Positions 41,021 to 50,989 of a stretch of DNA of 64,000 bases are shown here, piece by piece. The notes under the pieces were generated by a model, which was given only the letters and a program-made list of their open reading frames with translations, was not told the DNA's origin and ran no database searches. A program made the position numbers and the translations under genes. The number at the start of each line of letters is the position of its first letter. Positions within the stretch are counted from its first letter, which is position 1. This stretch comes from Betaproteobacteria bacterium (GTDB lineage Bacteria; Pseudomonadota; Gammaproteobacteria; Burkholderiales; Casimicrobiaceae): contig JACPUX010000021.1 in NCBI GenBank assembly GCA_016192065.1, forward strand, positions 1 through 64,000. Direction: 5' to 3'.

Positions 41021-41965
41021 ATGCTCGATTTCTTGAAGCCTTCCCGCACGACTTCCGATAGTCCCAGCTGGGTGAGCCGGCTGCGCGGCGGCCTGGCGAG
41101 GACCCGAGAACGTCTGGGGCGACGGCTGGGGCATCTGCTCAAGGGAGGAAAGCTCGAAGTGGAGGACCTCGAAACCCTAGAGGCCGAACTCCTGGCTGCC
41201 GACGTCGGCGTCGGCGCCACGGAGTACCTTTTGGCCGACCTGAGGGCGCGTTGGAAGAGGTCCGGCGGAGAGGGCGAGCCCTACGAAATGCTGCGGGAGA
41301 GCCTGCTCGGCGTGTTGCGCCCAATCGAATCACCGTTGGTGATCGGCACGGCGCGCCCCTGGGTGATCATGCTGGCCGGCGTCAACGGCGCGGGCAAAAC
41401 CACCTCCATCGGCAAGCTCGCCAAACACCTGCACGCGCAAGGCTTGTCCGTGCTCTTGGCGGCAGGCGACACTTTTCGCGCCGCGGCGCGCGAGCAACTG
41501 GTGGTCTGGGGCGAGCGCAATGGCATCGCGGTGGTCGCACAGGAGGGCGGCGACCCGGCGGCCGTGATGTTTGACGCCATCAGCGCGGCGCGCACGCGCG
41601 GCATCGATGTGGTGCTGGCGGACACCGCGGGCAGGCTTCCCACCCAGCTTCATCTGATGGAGGAGTTGAAGAAGGTCAAGCGCGTAATCGACAAGGCCTT
41701 GCCCGGGGCGCCCCATGAGATTCTGCTGGTGCTCGACGCCAATACAGGGCAAAACGCGATAGCTCAAGTGCAGGCCTTCGACGATGCCTTGAAACTCACT
41801 GGGCTGGTACTGACCAAGCTCGACGGCAGCGCCAAGGGCGGCGTGGTCGCGGCCATCGCCAAGAGTCGACCCGTACCACTGCGCTTGATTGGCGTAGGCG
41901 AGGGCATCGACGACCTGCAAGCTTTTCGCGCCGAGGAATTTGTCGACGCTCTGCTGGATCGATGA
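41021..41965 (+). CDS. ftsY: Signal recognition particle receptor FtsY
   Basis: A 314-residue SRP-GTPase that docks the SRP-ribosome complex at the inner membrane. It has the N and G domains with P-loop GVNGAGKTT (120-128), [16 protein letters not shown] and [10 protein letters not shown]. The acidic A domain of E. coli FtsY is absent, leaving a short basic N-terminus as in other Betaproteobacteria. Its stop overlaps the ftsE start by four bases. Confidence 0.97.
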   Translation: MLDFLKPSRTTSDSPSWVSRLRGGLARTRERLGRRLGHLLKGGKLEVEDLETLEAELLAADVGVGATEYLLADLRARWKRSGGEGEPYEMLRESLLGVLRPIESPLVIGTARPWVIMLAGVNGAGKTTSIGKLAKHLHAQGLSVLLAAGDTFRAAAREQLVVWGERNGIAVVAQEGGDPAAVMFDAISAARTRGIDVVLADTAGRLPTQLHLMEELKKVKRVIDKALPGAPHEILLVLDANTGQNAIAQVQAFDDALKLTGLVLTKLDGSAKGGVVAAIAKSRPVPLRLIGVGEGIDDLQAFRAEEFVDALLDR

Positions 41966-42615
41966 TCGTCTTCAGCGAGGTGAGCAAGCGCTACCCTGGC
42001 GGGCATGAGGCGCTGCGGGGTGTGAGCTTCGCGCTGGCCGCAGGCGAACTGGTCTATCTCACTGGGCACTCGGGTGCCGGCAAGAGCACGGTGTTGAAGC
42101 TCATTGCCGGGATTGAGCGCCCCAGTTCTGGTACGGTGCTCGTAAATCAACAGAACGTTGGCAATCTGCGGCCACGTGCGATTCCCTTCCTGCGGCGCAA
42201 ACTCGGTCTCATCCTCCCGGAGGCGCGACTGCTGTTCGACCGCAGCGTCCTCGCCAACGTCCTTCTGCCCCTGCAGATCGCCGGCTATGAACCCCTGGAG
42301 GCGCAACGCAGAGCCCGGGCGGCGCTCGACAAGGTGGGGCTGCAGGGACGCGAACGGGCCCTGCCCATGACGCTCTCGGGCGGGGAGCAACAGCGCGTTG
42401 CGATCGCCCGCGCTGTGGTGGCGCGGCCTTCCATACTGCTCGCCGATGAGCCCACCGCGAACCTCGACGAGGCGCAGGCCAGTGCCATCATGGAAATCTT
42501 CCGCTCCTTCAATCAAGTTGGGGTGAGCTTGTTGGTGGCCACGCACGACCTGCATCTGGCCGAGCGTTTTCCCGCCCGACGGCTGGTGCTTGAGGCGGGG
42601 AGGCTTGCTCCATGA
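41962..42615 (+). CDS. ftsE: Cell-division ABC ATPase FtsE
   Basis: A 217-residue ABC ATPase. It has Walker [10 protein letters not shown], signature [14 protein letters not shown] and Walker B ILLADEPT. With FtsX it forms the divisome complex that activates septal peptidoglycan hydrolases. Overlaps ftsY and ftsX at ATGA junctions. Confidence 0.96.
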   Translation: MIVFSEVSKRYPGGHEALRGVSFALAAGELVYLTGHSGAGKSTVLKLIAGIERPSSGTVLVNQQNVGNLRPRAIPFLRRKLGLILPEARLLFDRSVLANVLLPLQIAGYEPLEAQRRARAALDKVGLQGRERALPMTLSGGEQQRVAIARAVVARPSILLADEPTANLDEAQASAIMEIFRSFNQVGVSLLVATHDLHLAERFPARRLVLEAGRLAP

Positions 42616-43508
42616 GGTCTTGGCTCATGGTCCAGCGACGGTTGGTCGTCGACGCCCTGCAGCGCCTCGGGCGCAGCCCGATGTCCAGTCTGCTCAACAT
42701 CGTCGTGCTGGCCACGGCGATGTGCTTGCCGATCGGCGGCTATTTGCTGCTCGCCAACGTGGAACGGTTGCTCGGCAATGCCGGTGCGGAGCCGGAAATC
42801 AGCCTCTTGCTGGCGCCGGAGACCGGCAGCAAAGATCGCGCGGAACTGGAGCGGGTGCTCAGGGGTACAGCCGGCGTGCGCGGATTTCTTTTGGTGCCGC
42901 GAGAGCAAGCGCTCGCCGACCTACAACGTCGAGCCGGCCTGGCAGACCTCCTCGAGGGCTTGCCCGGCAACCCGCTGCCCGACGCCTATGTGCTTCGGCC
43001 GGCTAGTGGCAATCCGGCGGAAATCGCCGCGCTTGCCCAGACCCTGCGCGGCTTGCCCAAGGTCTCGGCAGCAGTTTATGACGCCGAGTGGACGCAGCGC
43101 TTGCAGTCGGGGGTCGAGGCGGGTCGCTTCGTAGTCCTCGCCCTGGGCCTGATGCTGGCGGTGGCAATGCTGGCCATCACCTTCAACACCATCCGGATGC
43201 AAGTGCTTACTGACAGGGCGGAGATCGCTGTCGCTGCGCTCTTGGGTGCAACCCCGGGCTATCTGCGGCGGCCTTTTCTTTATTTTGGGGCGCTACAGGG
43301 GGTGATTTCTGGTCTTTTTGCCTGGGCCATACTCGCCCTGGGCTTTGCCTGGTTGCGCGGACGGATTGCGACGCTGCTGGGAGAATTCGCTCTGGGCGGC
43401 AGCCCAGTCGAACTAAGGCTGGGTGATGGCCTGAGCATCGTGCTCTTTGCCGCTTGCCTGGGCTGGGTTGGAGCCTGGCTGTCCGCGCGACAGTACGCCG
43501 CGGCATGA
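42612..43508 (+). CDS. ftsX: Cell-division protein FtsX
   Basis: A 298-residue membrane protein with the four-span FtsX layout: a first span near residues 17-40, a large periplasmic loop and three C-terminal spans. The C-terminal region [41 protein letters not shown] is characteristic. Cotranscribed with ftsE. Confidence 0.95.
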   Translation: MRSWLMVQRRLVVDALQRLGRSPMSSLLNIVVLATAMCLPIGGYLLLANVERLLGNAGAEPEISLLLAPETGSKDRAELERVLRGTAGVRGFLLVPREQALADLQRRAGLADLLEGLPGNPLPDAYVLRPASGNPAEIAALAQTLRGLPKVSAAVYDAEWTQRLQSGVEAGRFVVLALGLMLAVAMLAITFNTIRMQVLTDRAEIAVAALLGATPGYLRRPFLYFGALQGVISGLFAWAILALGFAWLRGRIATLLGEFALGGSPVELRLGDGLSIVLFAACLGWVGAWLSARQYAAA

Positions 43509-43557
43509 TTCAAGGCCCGCGCCCGGAAACGGGGTGACTTGGAACTCGTCGGGAGAA

Positions 43558-43584
43558 TTAGCACTCTGAGGAGCTGAGTGCTAA
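43558..43584. promoter_or_regulatory. CIRCE element (HrcA operator) upstream of rpoH
   Basis: TTAGCACTC (43558-43566), nine bases, GAGTGCTAA (43576-43584): a perfect match to the CIRCE consensus TTAGCACTC-N9-GAGTGCTAA. It ends 31 bases before the rpoH ATG at 43616, where it would cover the promoter or early leader. Confidence 0.95.
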
Positions 43585-43615
43585 AATGAATTCGTACCGT
43601 TTTGGAGGTTTGCCC

Positions 43616-44470
43616 ATGTCAGCTACGTCGCCGGTTTTTTCGCTGCCCGTTCCCTCCTCCCTGGGCACGCTGGACCACTACATCAGCTACGTCAATCGCA
43701 TCCCGCTGCTGACCGCCGAGCAGGAGCTCTCCTTGGGGCGACGGCTCAAGGAGAGTAACGACCTCGACTCCGCGCGCGATCTGGTGCTTTCCCACTTGCG
43801 CCTGGTGGTCGCGGTGAGCCGTAATTACCTCGGTTATGGGCTGCCCCAGGCTGATCTCATACAGGAAGGAAACATCGGGCTCATGAAGGCGGTGCGCCGC
43901 TTCGACCCCGAGCGGGGTGTGCGCCTGGTCTCCTTTGCGCTGCACTGGATCAAGGCGGAGATGCATGACTACATCCTGCGCAACTGGCGGCTGGTGAAAA
44001 TTGCCACGACTAAGGCTCAGCGCAAGCTGTTTTTCAACTTGCGCAGCCTCAAGACCCGCAGCGGGCGACTGAATCCCTCCGAGACCCAGGCGATTGCCGA
44101 ACACCTAGGCGTCAAGCCTGAGGAAGTGTGCGAAATGGAAACCCGCCTGGGCGGCCAGGATCTGGCCCTCGACCCGACCCCGGGTGACGAAGACGAGGGA
44201 GTGGCGCCCATCCACTACCTCACCGACCCGAACGCCGAACCCGCCCTCCTGCTGGAAATTCGGCAGACCGAAACAGCGAGGGCAAGTGGCCTCAAGCAGG
44301 CGCTCGCCGCGCTCGACCCGCGCAGCCGCCAGATCATCGAAGCCCGTTGGCTCAGAGAAGACGATCCCGCGACGCTTCAGGAGCTGGCGGATCGGCACGG
44401 CGTTTCAGCCGAGCGCATTCGCCAGATCGAACAAAAAGCGCTCAAGTCGATGCGCGGACATTTCAACTGA
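43616..44470 (+). CDS. rpoH: Heat-shock sigma factor RpoH (sigma-32)
   Basis: A 284-residue sigma-70-family factor with the RpoH box QRKLFFNLR at 135-143, the region 2 motif DLIQEGNIGLMKAVRRFDPERGVRLVSFALHWIKAEM and a C-terminal region 4 helix-turn-helix (LQELADRHGVSAERIRQIEQKALKSMR). The ATG 43616 has a TTTGGAGGTT site. It follows ftsYEX in the classical order but has its own upstream CIRCE operator, so its expression is probably repressed by HrcA at normal temperature. No hrcA is in the window. Confidence 0.97.
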   Translation: MSATSPVFSLPVPSSLGTLDHYISYVNRIPLLTAEQELSLGRRLKESNDLDSARDLVLSHLRLVVAVSRNYLGYGLPQADLIQEGNIGLMKAVRRFDPERGVRLVSFALHWIKAEMHDYILRNWRLVKIATTKAQRKLFFNLRSLKTRSGRLNPSETQAIAEHLGVKPEEVCEMETRLGGQDLALDPTPGDEDEGVAPIHYLTDPNAEPALLLEIRQTETARASGLKQALAALDPRSRQIIEARWLREDDPATLQELADRHGVSAERIRQIEQKALKSMRGHFN

Positions 44471-44605
44471 GGATCCGCGAATCGAGCAAAGTCGTTCATC
44501 CTGACGAAGTCCGGACTCCAGGAAATTCAATGAGCTCGATCAGCGCTTCCCCAAGCGCCCGTACATGCGCTCGCTTCAGGCCCAAACCCCCGCCCTGCCT
44601 GCTGC

Positions 44606-45886
44606 TCAAGCTTTGGGGTCGTGGTTCTCTTCGTGCCGACGGGCGAAGCGTATCCCCAGTTGCTTGAGCTTTCGGTAGAGGTGGGTGCGCTCGAGCCCGG
44701 CTTTTTCCGCCACCCGACTCATGTTCTGTTGTTCGCGCCCCAGCAGATGCTCAAAGTAGAGTCGCTCGAAGGACTCCCGGGCTTCGCGCAACGGCAGACC
44801 AAAGAACTCCCCTTTGAGCGTTGGCTGTGCCATCGGCGCGGCTTGGTTTCCCAGCAATCCTTGTAGCTGCACGGTGGACCACCCCGAAGGTCCCACCAGC
44901 GCCAGATTGGCCAGCACGGCTTCGAGTTGTGCCAGATTGCCCGGCCAGCGCGAGGCGCAGAGCGCGGTCTTGATTTCGTTGGGTAAAGCTGCTCCACTGC
45001 CGGGAATTCGACTCCAGATTCGGTCAATGAGCCCGGGCAGATCTTCCGGGCGCGAGCGCAGCGGTGGAACAACCACCTGCCCCGGAAGGAGTGCGGGGAG
45101 CAGCGTGGCGTCGAGTCGTCCTTCGTTCGCCGCCTGCGCCAAGGGTTCCGCGCTCGCGCAGACCAGACGAAGCTCGAACTTGGCCGCCTTCGCCGCAAGA
45201 AACGCCAAACCCCGCTGCTCGACGCGCGACAGGCCCAATACATCTCGACAAAAAATCACGCCCTCGCGGGCTTCTTCCAGCATGCCCAGCGGATTGCTCG
45301 CCAGGCGCGGGTGGTGATCCCTTTCGAGCACAATCCAAGGCGTGCCCTCGCGATGCAGGGCGCGGGCGCACCAATCGTACCCTGCCCCGGGCTCCCCGGT
45401 CAGCAGCAGGGCCAGGCGCGCGTCCAGAACCTGCCGCACCTGACGTGCCAGCTCGCCGATGCTGCTGCTCCCGCCAAGGATCGACAAATCCACCTCACTG
45501 CGCTCGCCCCCGGTCCCGAGCTTAAGGGCTCGCTGCACGGTCGCCAGCAGCTTCTGCAGTCCCACGGGCTTTTCGAGAAAGTCGACGGCACCGATGCGTG
45601 TCGCTTCGACCGCGGTTTCGATGGTGCCGTGCCCGGACATCATTACCACTGGCATGGTGAGCTGCCCGTTGGCCGCCCATTCGCGCAGAAGACTCACTCC
45701 GTCGGTGTCGGGCATCCAAATGTCGAGCAGCACCAACGCAGGCTGGCAGTCGCTACGCATCGCCCGCGCCTGTTGCGCGTTCTCTGCACAACGGACGGCA
45801 TAACCCTCATCGGCGAGGATTTCCGACAGGAGTTCGCGGATGCCAACTTCATCGTCGACAACCAGAATGTCTTTGCTGCGGTTCAT
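44606..45886 (-). CDS. ntrX: NtrX-like response regulator with degenerate AAA+ domain
   Basis: A 426-residue NtrC-family regulator. The receiver domain is intact (Asp11/Asp12, phospho-acceptor Asp55, Lys106). The central domain is not: the Walker A position reads GEPGAGYD (164-171) with Tyr170 in place of lysine, no GAFTGA loop is present, and the Walker B region reads VIFCRDV (210-216) with no DE pair. The C-terminal Fis-type helix-turn-helix (NMSRVAEKAGLERTHLYRKLKQLGI, 388-412) is intact. It is therefore expected to bind DNA without activating sigma-54 polymerase. It overlaps ntrY by four bases (ATGA). Confidence 0.88.
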   Translation of the reverse strand: MNRSKDILVVDDEVGIRELLSEILADEGYAVRCAENAQQARAMRSDCQPALVLLDIWMPDTDGVSLLREWAANGQLTMPVVMMSGHGTIETAVEATRIGAVDFLEKPVGLQKLLATVQRALKLGTGGERSEVDLSILGGSSSIGELARQVRQVLDARLALLLTGEPGAGYDWCARALHREGTPWIVLERDHHPRLASNPLGMLEEAREGVIFCRDVLGLSRVEQRGLAFLAAKAAKFELRLVCASAEPLAQAANEGRLDATLLPALLPGQVVVPPLRSRPEDLPGLIDRIWSRIPGSGAALPNEIKTALCASRWPGNLAQLEAVLANLALVGPSGWSTVQLQGLLGNQAAPMAQPTLKGEFFGLPLREARESFERLYFEHLLGREQQNMSRVAEKAGLERTHLYRKLKQLGIRFARRHEENHDPKA

Positions 45887-48069
45887 GTAGATTTCTGCGG
45901 TGCAAAAGCGGGAAATTGCATCACGATCCTTGCGCCTTGCGGCCGACGGTTTTCGATGCTGATCCGGCCACGGTGTTCGTCGACAATCTTCTTGACGATT
46001 GCCAGGCCGAGCCCGGTGCCCTTGGGTTTGCTGGTGACATAGGGCTCAAAGGCGCGCTGGAGAATTTCTTCCGGGAAGCCGCTGCCCTCATCCTCGAAGA
46101 CCAGGCGCACCACCCCAGCATCGGTTTCCGTCGCGATCGTGGTGCGCGCATGGGGTTGGTCGTTCTGGGCGTCAAGGGCATTCTGCAAGAGATTATGGAT
46201 GACCTGCCGCAATCGCGTCGGCTCTCCCTGGATGATTACTGGAGCCACACTGGGCACCAAGCGAATCGATTGGCCCTGATTCTCGTACAGACCCAGCACC
46301 TCTGGCAACAGCTGGTTGAGGTCCACGGCCTGCTGGGCGCCTGGCCTTGCTTGGCGAGCATAGACCCCGAAGTCGTCGACCATTTGCTTCATCGCGGCCA
46401 CTTGGGTAACGATGGTTCTGGTTCCCCGCGTCAGTGCCTCCGCTTCGGCACCCTGGAGGTGCTCGGCCAGTTTCTTCTGCATGCGCTCGGCGGAAAGTTG
46501 GATGGGCGTCAGCGGGTTCTTGATCTCATGCGCCAGCCGGCGTGCCACTTCAGCCCAAGCGGCATCGCGTTGAGCCTGGGCGAGCTCGCTCACGTCATCG
46601 AAGACGACAATATAGCCTCCTTCCACCGATTCGGGCAGGCGTGTGCCACGCAGCAACAGGGCACGCGTGATGGCACTTACCGTGAGTTCCGCCTGCTTCT
46701 GCCATTGCCCATCAGGGCTGGCGGCGAAGCCCTCGCGCACCAAGGCGCAGAACTCGGCGAGCGCGGGGAGACGATCAGCCCATTCCTCCAGGGCAAGGCC
46801 GCGCAGCTCCGGTAGCGGTTGCTGCAGGATCACCGCGGCACTCGGATTGACCGCGCGCAGGCGGTACGCCCGGTCGAGCGCCATGACCCCGGCGGTGAGA
46901 TTTCCAAGGAGGCCTTCCAGATAGGCATTCGCGGTCTCGATGGCCCTCCTGTTTTCGGCTTCGCGCTGCCTCGCCTCGTCGAGCTGCGCCGTCATTTCGT
47001 TGAAGGACTGCGTCAGCACCCCCAGCTCGTCGCGGCTTTGCACTTGAGGCCGCCGGCTGAAGTCCCCCTGCGCCACCGCGCGCGTACCTTCGGCCAGAAG
47101 AGCCAGTGGCGCGCTGAATCGCTCCGAGAGATAGACTGCCAGAGCGAGCGCCGACATCAGCGCCAACAAGAGCGTGAGGGTCAGCGTCAGCCCATAGAGT
47201 CGCTTGAGACCCTGCCGCGCGAAGGACAGCTCTTGGTAATCGCGGAAGCCCGTCTGCACGATCTCGGCGTTCTCCTGAAACTTTTTGGGTACCAGCTGCA
47301 GCACCTGCAGGATTCGGCCCGGGTCCAGGGGATCGATGGACACCACCGGCGTGCTGATGCGCAGCACCAGGCCCAGGTCGGGAAGCGTTTCGATCTCACC
47401 TTGGCTCTGCTGCAGGCGGGTACGCCGCGTGGCGGTGGGTGCGGGGGCCTGCGGCGCCATGGCCAAGCGCGATTCGCTGGAGAAGACCAGCAGGTTGCCG
47501 CGCTCGGTGTAGATGGCCGCCTCATACAAGCCGGCCTGTTCGCGCAGGCGATTGAGCCGTGCCGAGAGGTTGCCGCTTTCGTCCTCGCCCAGGGCCAAGG
47601 CCATTTGGCGGGCCCGGTTAGTGGTTTCGCCGAGCAGATCGTCGAGGGCGCCCTGCCCGAGCGTAAGCGCCCCTTCGAGCGCGCGATCGATACGCACGTC
47701 GAACCAGGACTCGATACTGCGCCCGAGGAACTGCACCGAAACGCCATACACCAGCGCGCCGGGCAGCACCGCGATCAGTGAAAAGAACAGCACCAATCGC
47801 AACATCAGCCGCGACCCGAACACGCCGCGGCGGAAGTTGCGCAGAAGCCGCAATATCTGATAACCGACCAGGGCCATGAGCGCCGCGACGATCGTGCCAT
47901 TGACCGCCAGAAGCGCGTTGTAATGCGTGGCGAAACGCTCGGAGTTCTCGCTCGCGGAGGCGAGCAGGAACAGCATGATCACGCCCAGGCCGACGCAAAG
48001 CACCAGCGAATAGCGAACTACCCGGGCCATGTTCTGCGTGCTCAAGGCGTGAGCATCCAGCGTCGCCAT
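45883..48069 (-). CDS. ntrY: NtrY-like sensor histidine kinase
   Basis: A 728-residue membrane histidine kinase. There are several membrane spans in residues 15-110 and near 290-315, a periplasmic domain between, then HAMP (about 310-362), PAS (about 380-490), the phospho-acceptor His514 in RLAHEIKNPLTP, and an HATPase domain with GSGFPEEILQRAFEPYVTSKPKGTGLGLAIV. It overlaps ntrX by four bases and is the partner of that regulator. ATG 48069 would overlap the DUF4390 gene by 28 bases; ATG 48030 is an equally possible start. Confidence 0.92.
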   Translation of the reverse strand: MATLDAHALSTQNMARVVRYSLVLCVGLGVIMLFLLASASENSERFATHYNALLAVNGTIVAALMALVGYQILRLLRNFRRGVFGSRLMLRLVLFFSLIAVLPGALVYGVSVQFLGRSIESWFDVRIDRALEGALTLGQGALDDLLGETTNRARQMALALGEDESGNLSARLNRLREQAGLYEAAIYTERGNLLVFSSESRLAMAPQAPAPTATRRTRLQQSQGEIETLPDLGLVLRISTPVVSIDPLDPGRILQVLQLVPKKFQENAEIVQTGFRDYQELSFARQGLKRLYGLTLTLTLLLALMSALALAVYLSERFSAPLALLAEGTRAVAQGDFSRRPQVQSRDELGVLTQSFNEMTAQLDEARQREAENRRAIETANAYLEGLLGNLTAGVMALDRAYRLRAVNPSAAVILQQPLPELRGLALEEWADRLPALAEFCALVREGFAASPDGQWQKQAELTVSAITRALLLRGTRLPESVEGGYIVVFDDVSELAQAQRDAAWAEVARRLAHEIKNPLTPIQLSAERMQKKLAEHLQGAEAEALTRGTRTIVTQVAAMKQMVDDFGVYARQARPGAQQAVDLNQLLPEVLGLYENQGQSIRLVPSVAPVIIQGEPTRLRQVIHNLLQNALDAQNDQPHARTTIATETDAGVVRLVFEDEGSGFPEEILQRAFEPYVTSKPKGTGLGLAIVKKIVDEHRGRISIENRRPQGARIVMQFPAFAPQKST

Positions 48070-48587
48070 TCGGATTGCATATTCCAGTCGCGTGAGCCCA
48101 AGGCCGAAAGCTGAAAGGGTTTGGGCATCTGTGCGACGTCGAGGCGGAAGCGGACCGCCGCCTGGTAGTTCACGCCCGCCTGCAGCGCCGCTCGGTCCAC
48201 CACCGGGCGGCCGCGCACGCGGGAGAGTAGGCGCACCACATCCTCGAGGCTGCCGACATTCTGGTTGTAGAGACCACTGGAGAGTCGGTACTGCCTCGTC
48301 AATGCATTGTAAGAGACGCGGTAGGTGAACTGCTGCGCCGAGACGCTCTCATCGAGCCAGTACCAGCGCGGCCGGTTCAATTCGAATTCAAGCGTGAAAT
48401 AGAGCGGTACGCCATGCTGCAAGGCTTCCTCCAGCGTGGCGTTGAAGGCGAATTCGAACTCGGCGTTGAGCAGGTATCGCTCTTCCTCTTCGAGGCTGAG
48501 TTCGGCGCTCTTGACCGCAATCCCCTCGGCCTGAACCGGTCCGGACAACAGTGCAAGGAGTACCAGGAAAAGGCGAACGAGCGGCAT
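48042..48587 (-). CDS. DUF4390 domain protein
   Basis: A 181-residue secreted or periplasmic protein with a signal peptide (residues about 1-20, ending GPVQAEG) and a single DUF4390 domain (LLNAEFEFAFNATLEEALQHGVPLYFTLEFELNRPRWYW). It is commonly encoded between rsmB and ntrY in Betaproteobacteria; function unknown. Confidence 0.88.
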   Translation of the reverse strand: MPLVRLFLVLLALLSGPVQAEGIAVKSAELSLEEEERYLLNAEFEFAFNATLEEALQHGVPLYFTLEFELNRPRWYWLDESVSAQQFTYRVSYNALTRQYRLSSGLYNQNVGSLEDVVRLLSRVRGRPVVDRAALQAGVNYQAAVRFRLDVAQMPKPFQLSALGSRDWNMQSEWRRWMLTP

Positions 48588-48635
48588 GCGTGACCAGGCT
48601 ACCGCGGCGCGGCGCCACCTCCCTCGGCTAGGCGC

Positions 48636-49910
48636 TCAGGTCTTCTCGAGCAAGGCGTAAAAGAAACCGTCGTGATTGTGCGCTGCTTCCCTCGCCGCTG
48701 GCAAGAGTTGCCCCTCATGCGCCCCAGGCAGATTGAGCGCAATGCGCCGGGCGTCCGGGCGTCGGGAAAAGACGGTGTCCACGCTCTGCGCGTTCTCGGC
48801 ACGAAAGACCGAACAAGTCGCGTAGAGCATGCGCCCGCCCGGCGCCAGCAGGGGCCACAGAGCGGTCGCAATCTCGCGCTGATACGACGCCAGCTCCTCG
48901 ATATCCCGCTCCCGTCGCAACCATTTGATGTCGGGGTGGCGCCGCAGCACCCCCGAGGAAGTGCAGGGCGCGTCCACAAGGATGCGATCGTAGGGCTTGC
49001 CATCCCACCAGGCCGAAGGGTCACGCGCGTCTCCGGCCCGCACTTGCGCGGCGAGACCCAAACGGGCGAGGTTGTCATGCATGCGCGCGAGGCGCCCGGG
49101 CTCCCGATCCACCGCGGTGAGCTGCAGTTGCGCGGACTCTAGTAGGTGCGTGGTCTTGCCGCCAGGCGCGGCACAGGCGTCGAGCACGCGCATGCCGCTG
49201 ACCGCCCCAAGAAGAGGCGCGGCCAACTGCGCGCCGGCGTCCTGTACGGAGAACCAGCCCTGGACAAAGCCCGGCAGTGTAGCGACCGGCTGCGGACGGG
49301 CGAGGATGAGCCCACTCTCACCCACCGGGGAGGCGAGGATACCTTGCGCAAGAAATGCCGCCAGCAAGTCTTCACGGGAGCAGCGACGACGGTTCGCGCG
49401 CAGGCTCAGAGGCGGTCGAGCGTTGTCCGCCTCCAGAATGTCCTGCCACGCCTGTGGGTGATCGGCCTTGAGCCTGGCGATCCACCAGGCAGGGTGAGAA
49501 TAGCGCGCGACCTCATCCCCCGCGAGCGCGGCCAAGCGTGGCACTCGGGTGCGCAAAAACTCCCGCAGCACGGCATTGACCAACCCCTTGGCGCCGGGAA
49601 AACCGGCGCGGTTTGCCGCTAGAACCGCCTGATCGACGACCGCGAACTCAGGCGCCGTGGTCTCCAACAGTTGGTACAAGGCAACGCCGATGAGGCAGCG
49701 TATCTCGGCACGCGGGGGTTTCTTGTGGTAGAGCTGCCGCGCCAGGGCCTCAATTCGCCCCCACCAACGCAAACTCCCATAAGCGAGCTCTTGCACCAGC
49801 GCCGCATCAGAGTCGCCGCCGCGTGCGGCCTTGCCAAGCAGGGTTGCCAGGCTGCGCCCTCGCAGCACCTCGTGAACGAGCGCGGCGGCGCGGCGTTGAG
49901 CAGCCTCCAA
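48636..49910 (-). CDS. rsmB: 16S rRNA (cytosine967-C5)-methyltransferase
   Basis: A 424-residue enzyme with an N-terminal NusB-like RNA-binding domain and a C-terminal SAM methyltransferase. The SAM loop is LDACAAPGGKT, and the two catalytic cysteines are in DAPCTSSGVLRRHPDIK and YATCSVF. The reading frame opens with TTG at 49910, 17 bases after the htpX stop; no ATG is near, so this start is uncertain. Confidence 0.93.
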   Translation of the reverse strand: MEAAQRRAAALVHEVLRGRSLATLLGKAARGGDSDAALVQELAYGSLRWWGRIEALARQLYHKKPPRAEIRCLIGVALYQLLETTAPEFAVVDQAVLAANRAGFPGAKGLVNAVLREFLRTRVPRLAALAGDEVARYSHPAWWIARLKADHPQAWQDILEADNARPPLSLRANRRRCSREDLLAAFLAQGILASPVGESGLILARPQPVATLPGFVQGWFSVQDAGAQLAAPLLGAVSGMRVLDACAAPGGKTTHLLESAQLQLTAVDREPGRLARMHDNLARLGLAAQVRAGDARDPSAWWDGKPYDRILVDAPCTSSGVLRRHPDIKWLRRERDIEELASYQREIATALWPLLAPGGRMLYATCSVFRAENAQSVDTVFSRRPDARRIALNLPGAHEGQLLPAAREAAHNHDGFFYALLEKT

Positions 49911-49926
49911 GACTAAGGCCGCCGAT

Positions 49927-50757
49927 TCAGAGCGGCAATGCCAGTAGACGTCGGATGCGCTCCGCAGTCGCCGGGTGGGTGCTGAAGAGCCCCTTCAAGC
50001 CCGCGCCGGAGAGCGGGTTGATGATCATCATTTGCGCTGTGGCAGGATGTTGCTCAGCGGCCTCCAGAGGCAAGCCCTGAGCATACCGTTCGATCTTGGC
50101 CAGAGCGTCGGCAAGGGCGCGCGGGTCACCGCAGATTGCTGCCCCCTCTTGGTCGGCCTCGTATTCGCGAGAGCGCGAAATGGCCATTTGCAGGAGCATC
50201 GCGGCAAGAGGGGCCAAAAGCATGACTACGATACTCACCAAGGGATTGCGCGCGCGGTCACCGCCGGCCATGCCAAACCAGCCCACCGCAGAAATCGCGC
50301 CGGCGAGCGAAGCGGTGATGGTGGACGTGAGGATGTCGCGGTGTTTGATGTGCGCAAGTTCGTGCGCGAGTACGCCGCGCAGTTCCCGCGCCGAGAGGAG
50401 CTGCAGGATGCCGGTGGTCACCGCCACCGCGGCGTGATCGGGGTTGCGTCCGGTGGCGAAAGCGTTCGGCTGGGCTTCGTCGACCAGGTAGACCTTGGGC
50501 AAAGGCAGGGCGGCGCGCCGCACCAACTCCTCCACCATGGCAAACAACTGGGGCGAGGTCGAGGCGTCAACTTCCTGCGCGTTGTACATGCGCAGCACCA
50601 TCTTGTCGGAGAACCAATAGGCCCAGAAGTTAGTGCCCAGCCCGATCAACAGCGCCAGCGTCATCCCTCCCCCGCCGCCCAGCATCGCCCCGACGACGCC
50701 AAACAGCGCCATGATCGCCGCCATCAGCAAGCCAGTCTTAAACCAATTTCCAAACAT
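49927..50757 (-). CDS. htpX: Membrane zinc metalloprotease HtpX
   Basis: A 276-residue inner-membrane protease for quality control of membrane proteins. Two N-terminal spans (about 8-28 and 32-50) precede the active-site HELAH (132-136) and the third zinc-ligand region [13 protein letters not shown] 50757 gives the usual MFGNWFKTG start. Confidence 0.95.
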   Translation of the reverse strand: MFGNWFKTGLLMAAIMALFGVVGAMLGGGGGMTLALLIGLGTNFWAYWFSDKMVLRMYNAQEVDASTSPQLFAMVEELVRRAALPLPKVYLVDEAQPNAFATGRNPDHAAVAVTTGILQLLSARELRGVLAHELAHIKHRDILTSTITASLAGAISAVGWFGMAGGDRARNPLVSIVVMLLAPLAAMLLQMAISRSREYEADQEGAAICGDPRALADALAKIERYAQGLPLEAAEQHPATAQMMIINPLSGAGLKGLFSTHPATAERIRRLLALPL

Positions 50758-50989
50758 GCGCAAATGCTCCAATCGTTAGTCTTGCAGCCACGCGCCAAAG
50801 GGCGCTCACTGGTGTACCTTCCCCCGCGCCCCCTTCCGGGGAGTGAGGCGAGTACGGCTCGCGGACTGCGCCCACACCGGCGAACCTCTGCGCCCCCTTG
50901 GGGCGGCCCGGCGGGCGCGCTCTTCCGATTCGTGGGTGCCCACGGGTTACCGGATCGCGAGCCTTAGATGCCCGCGGCTCGCGAAAAAT

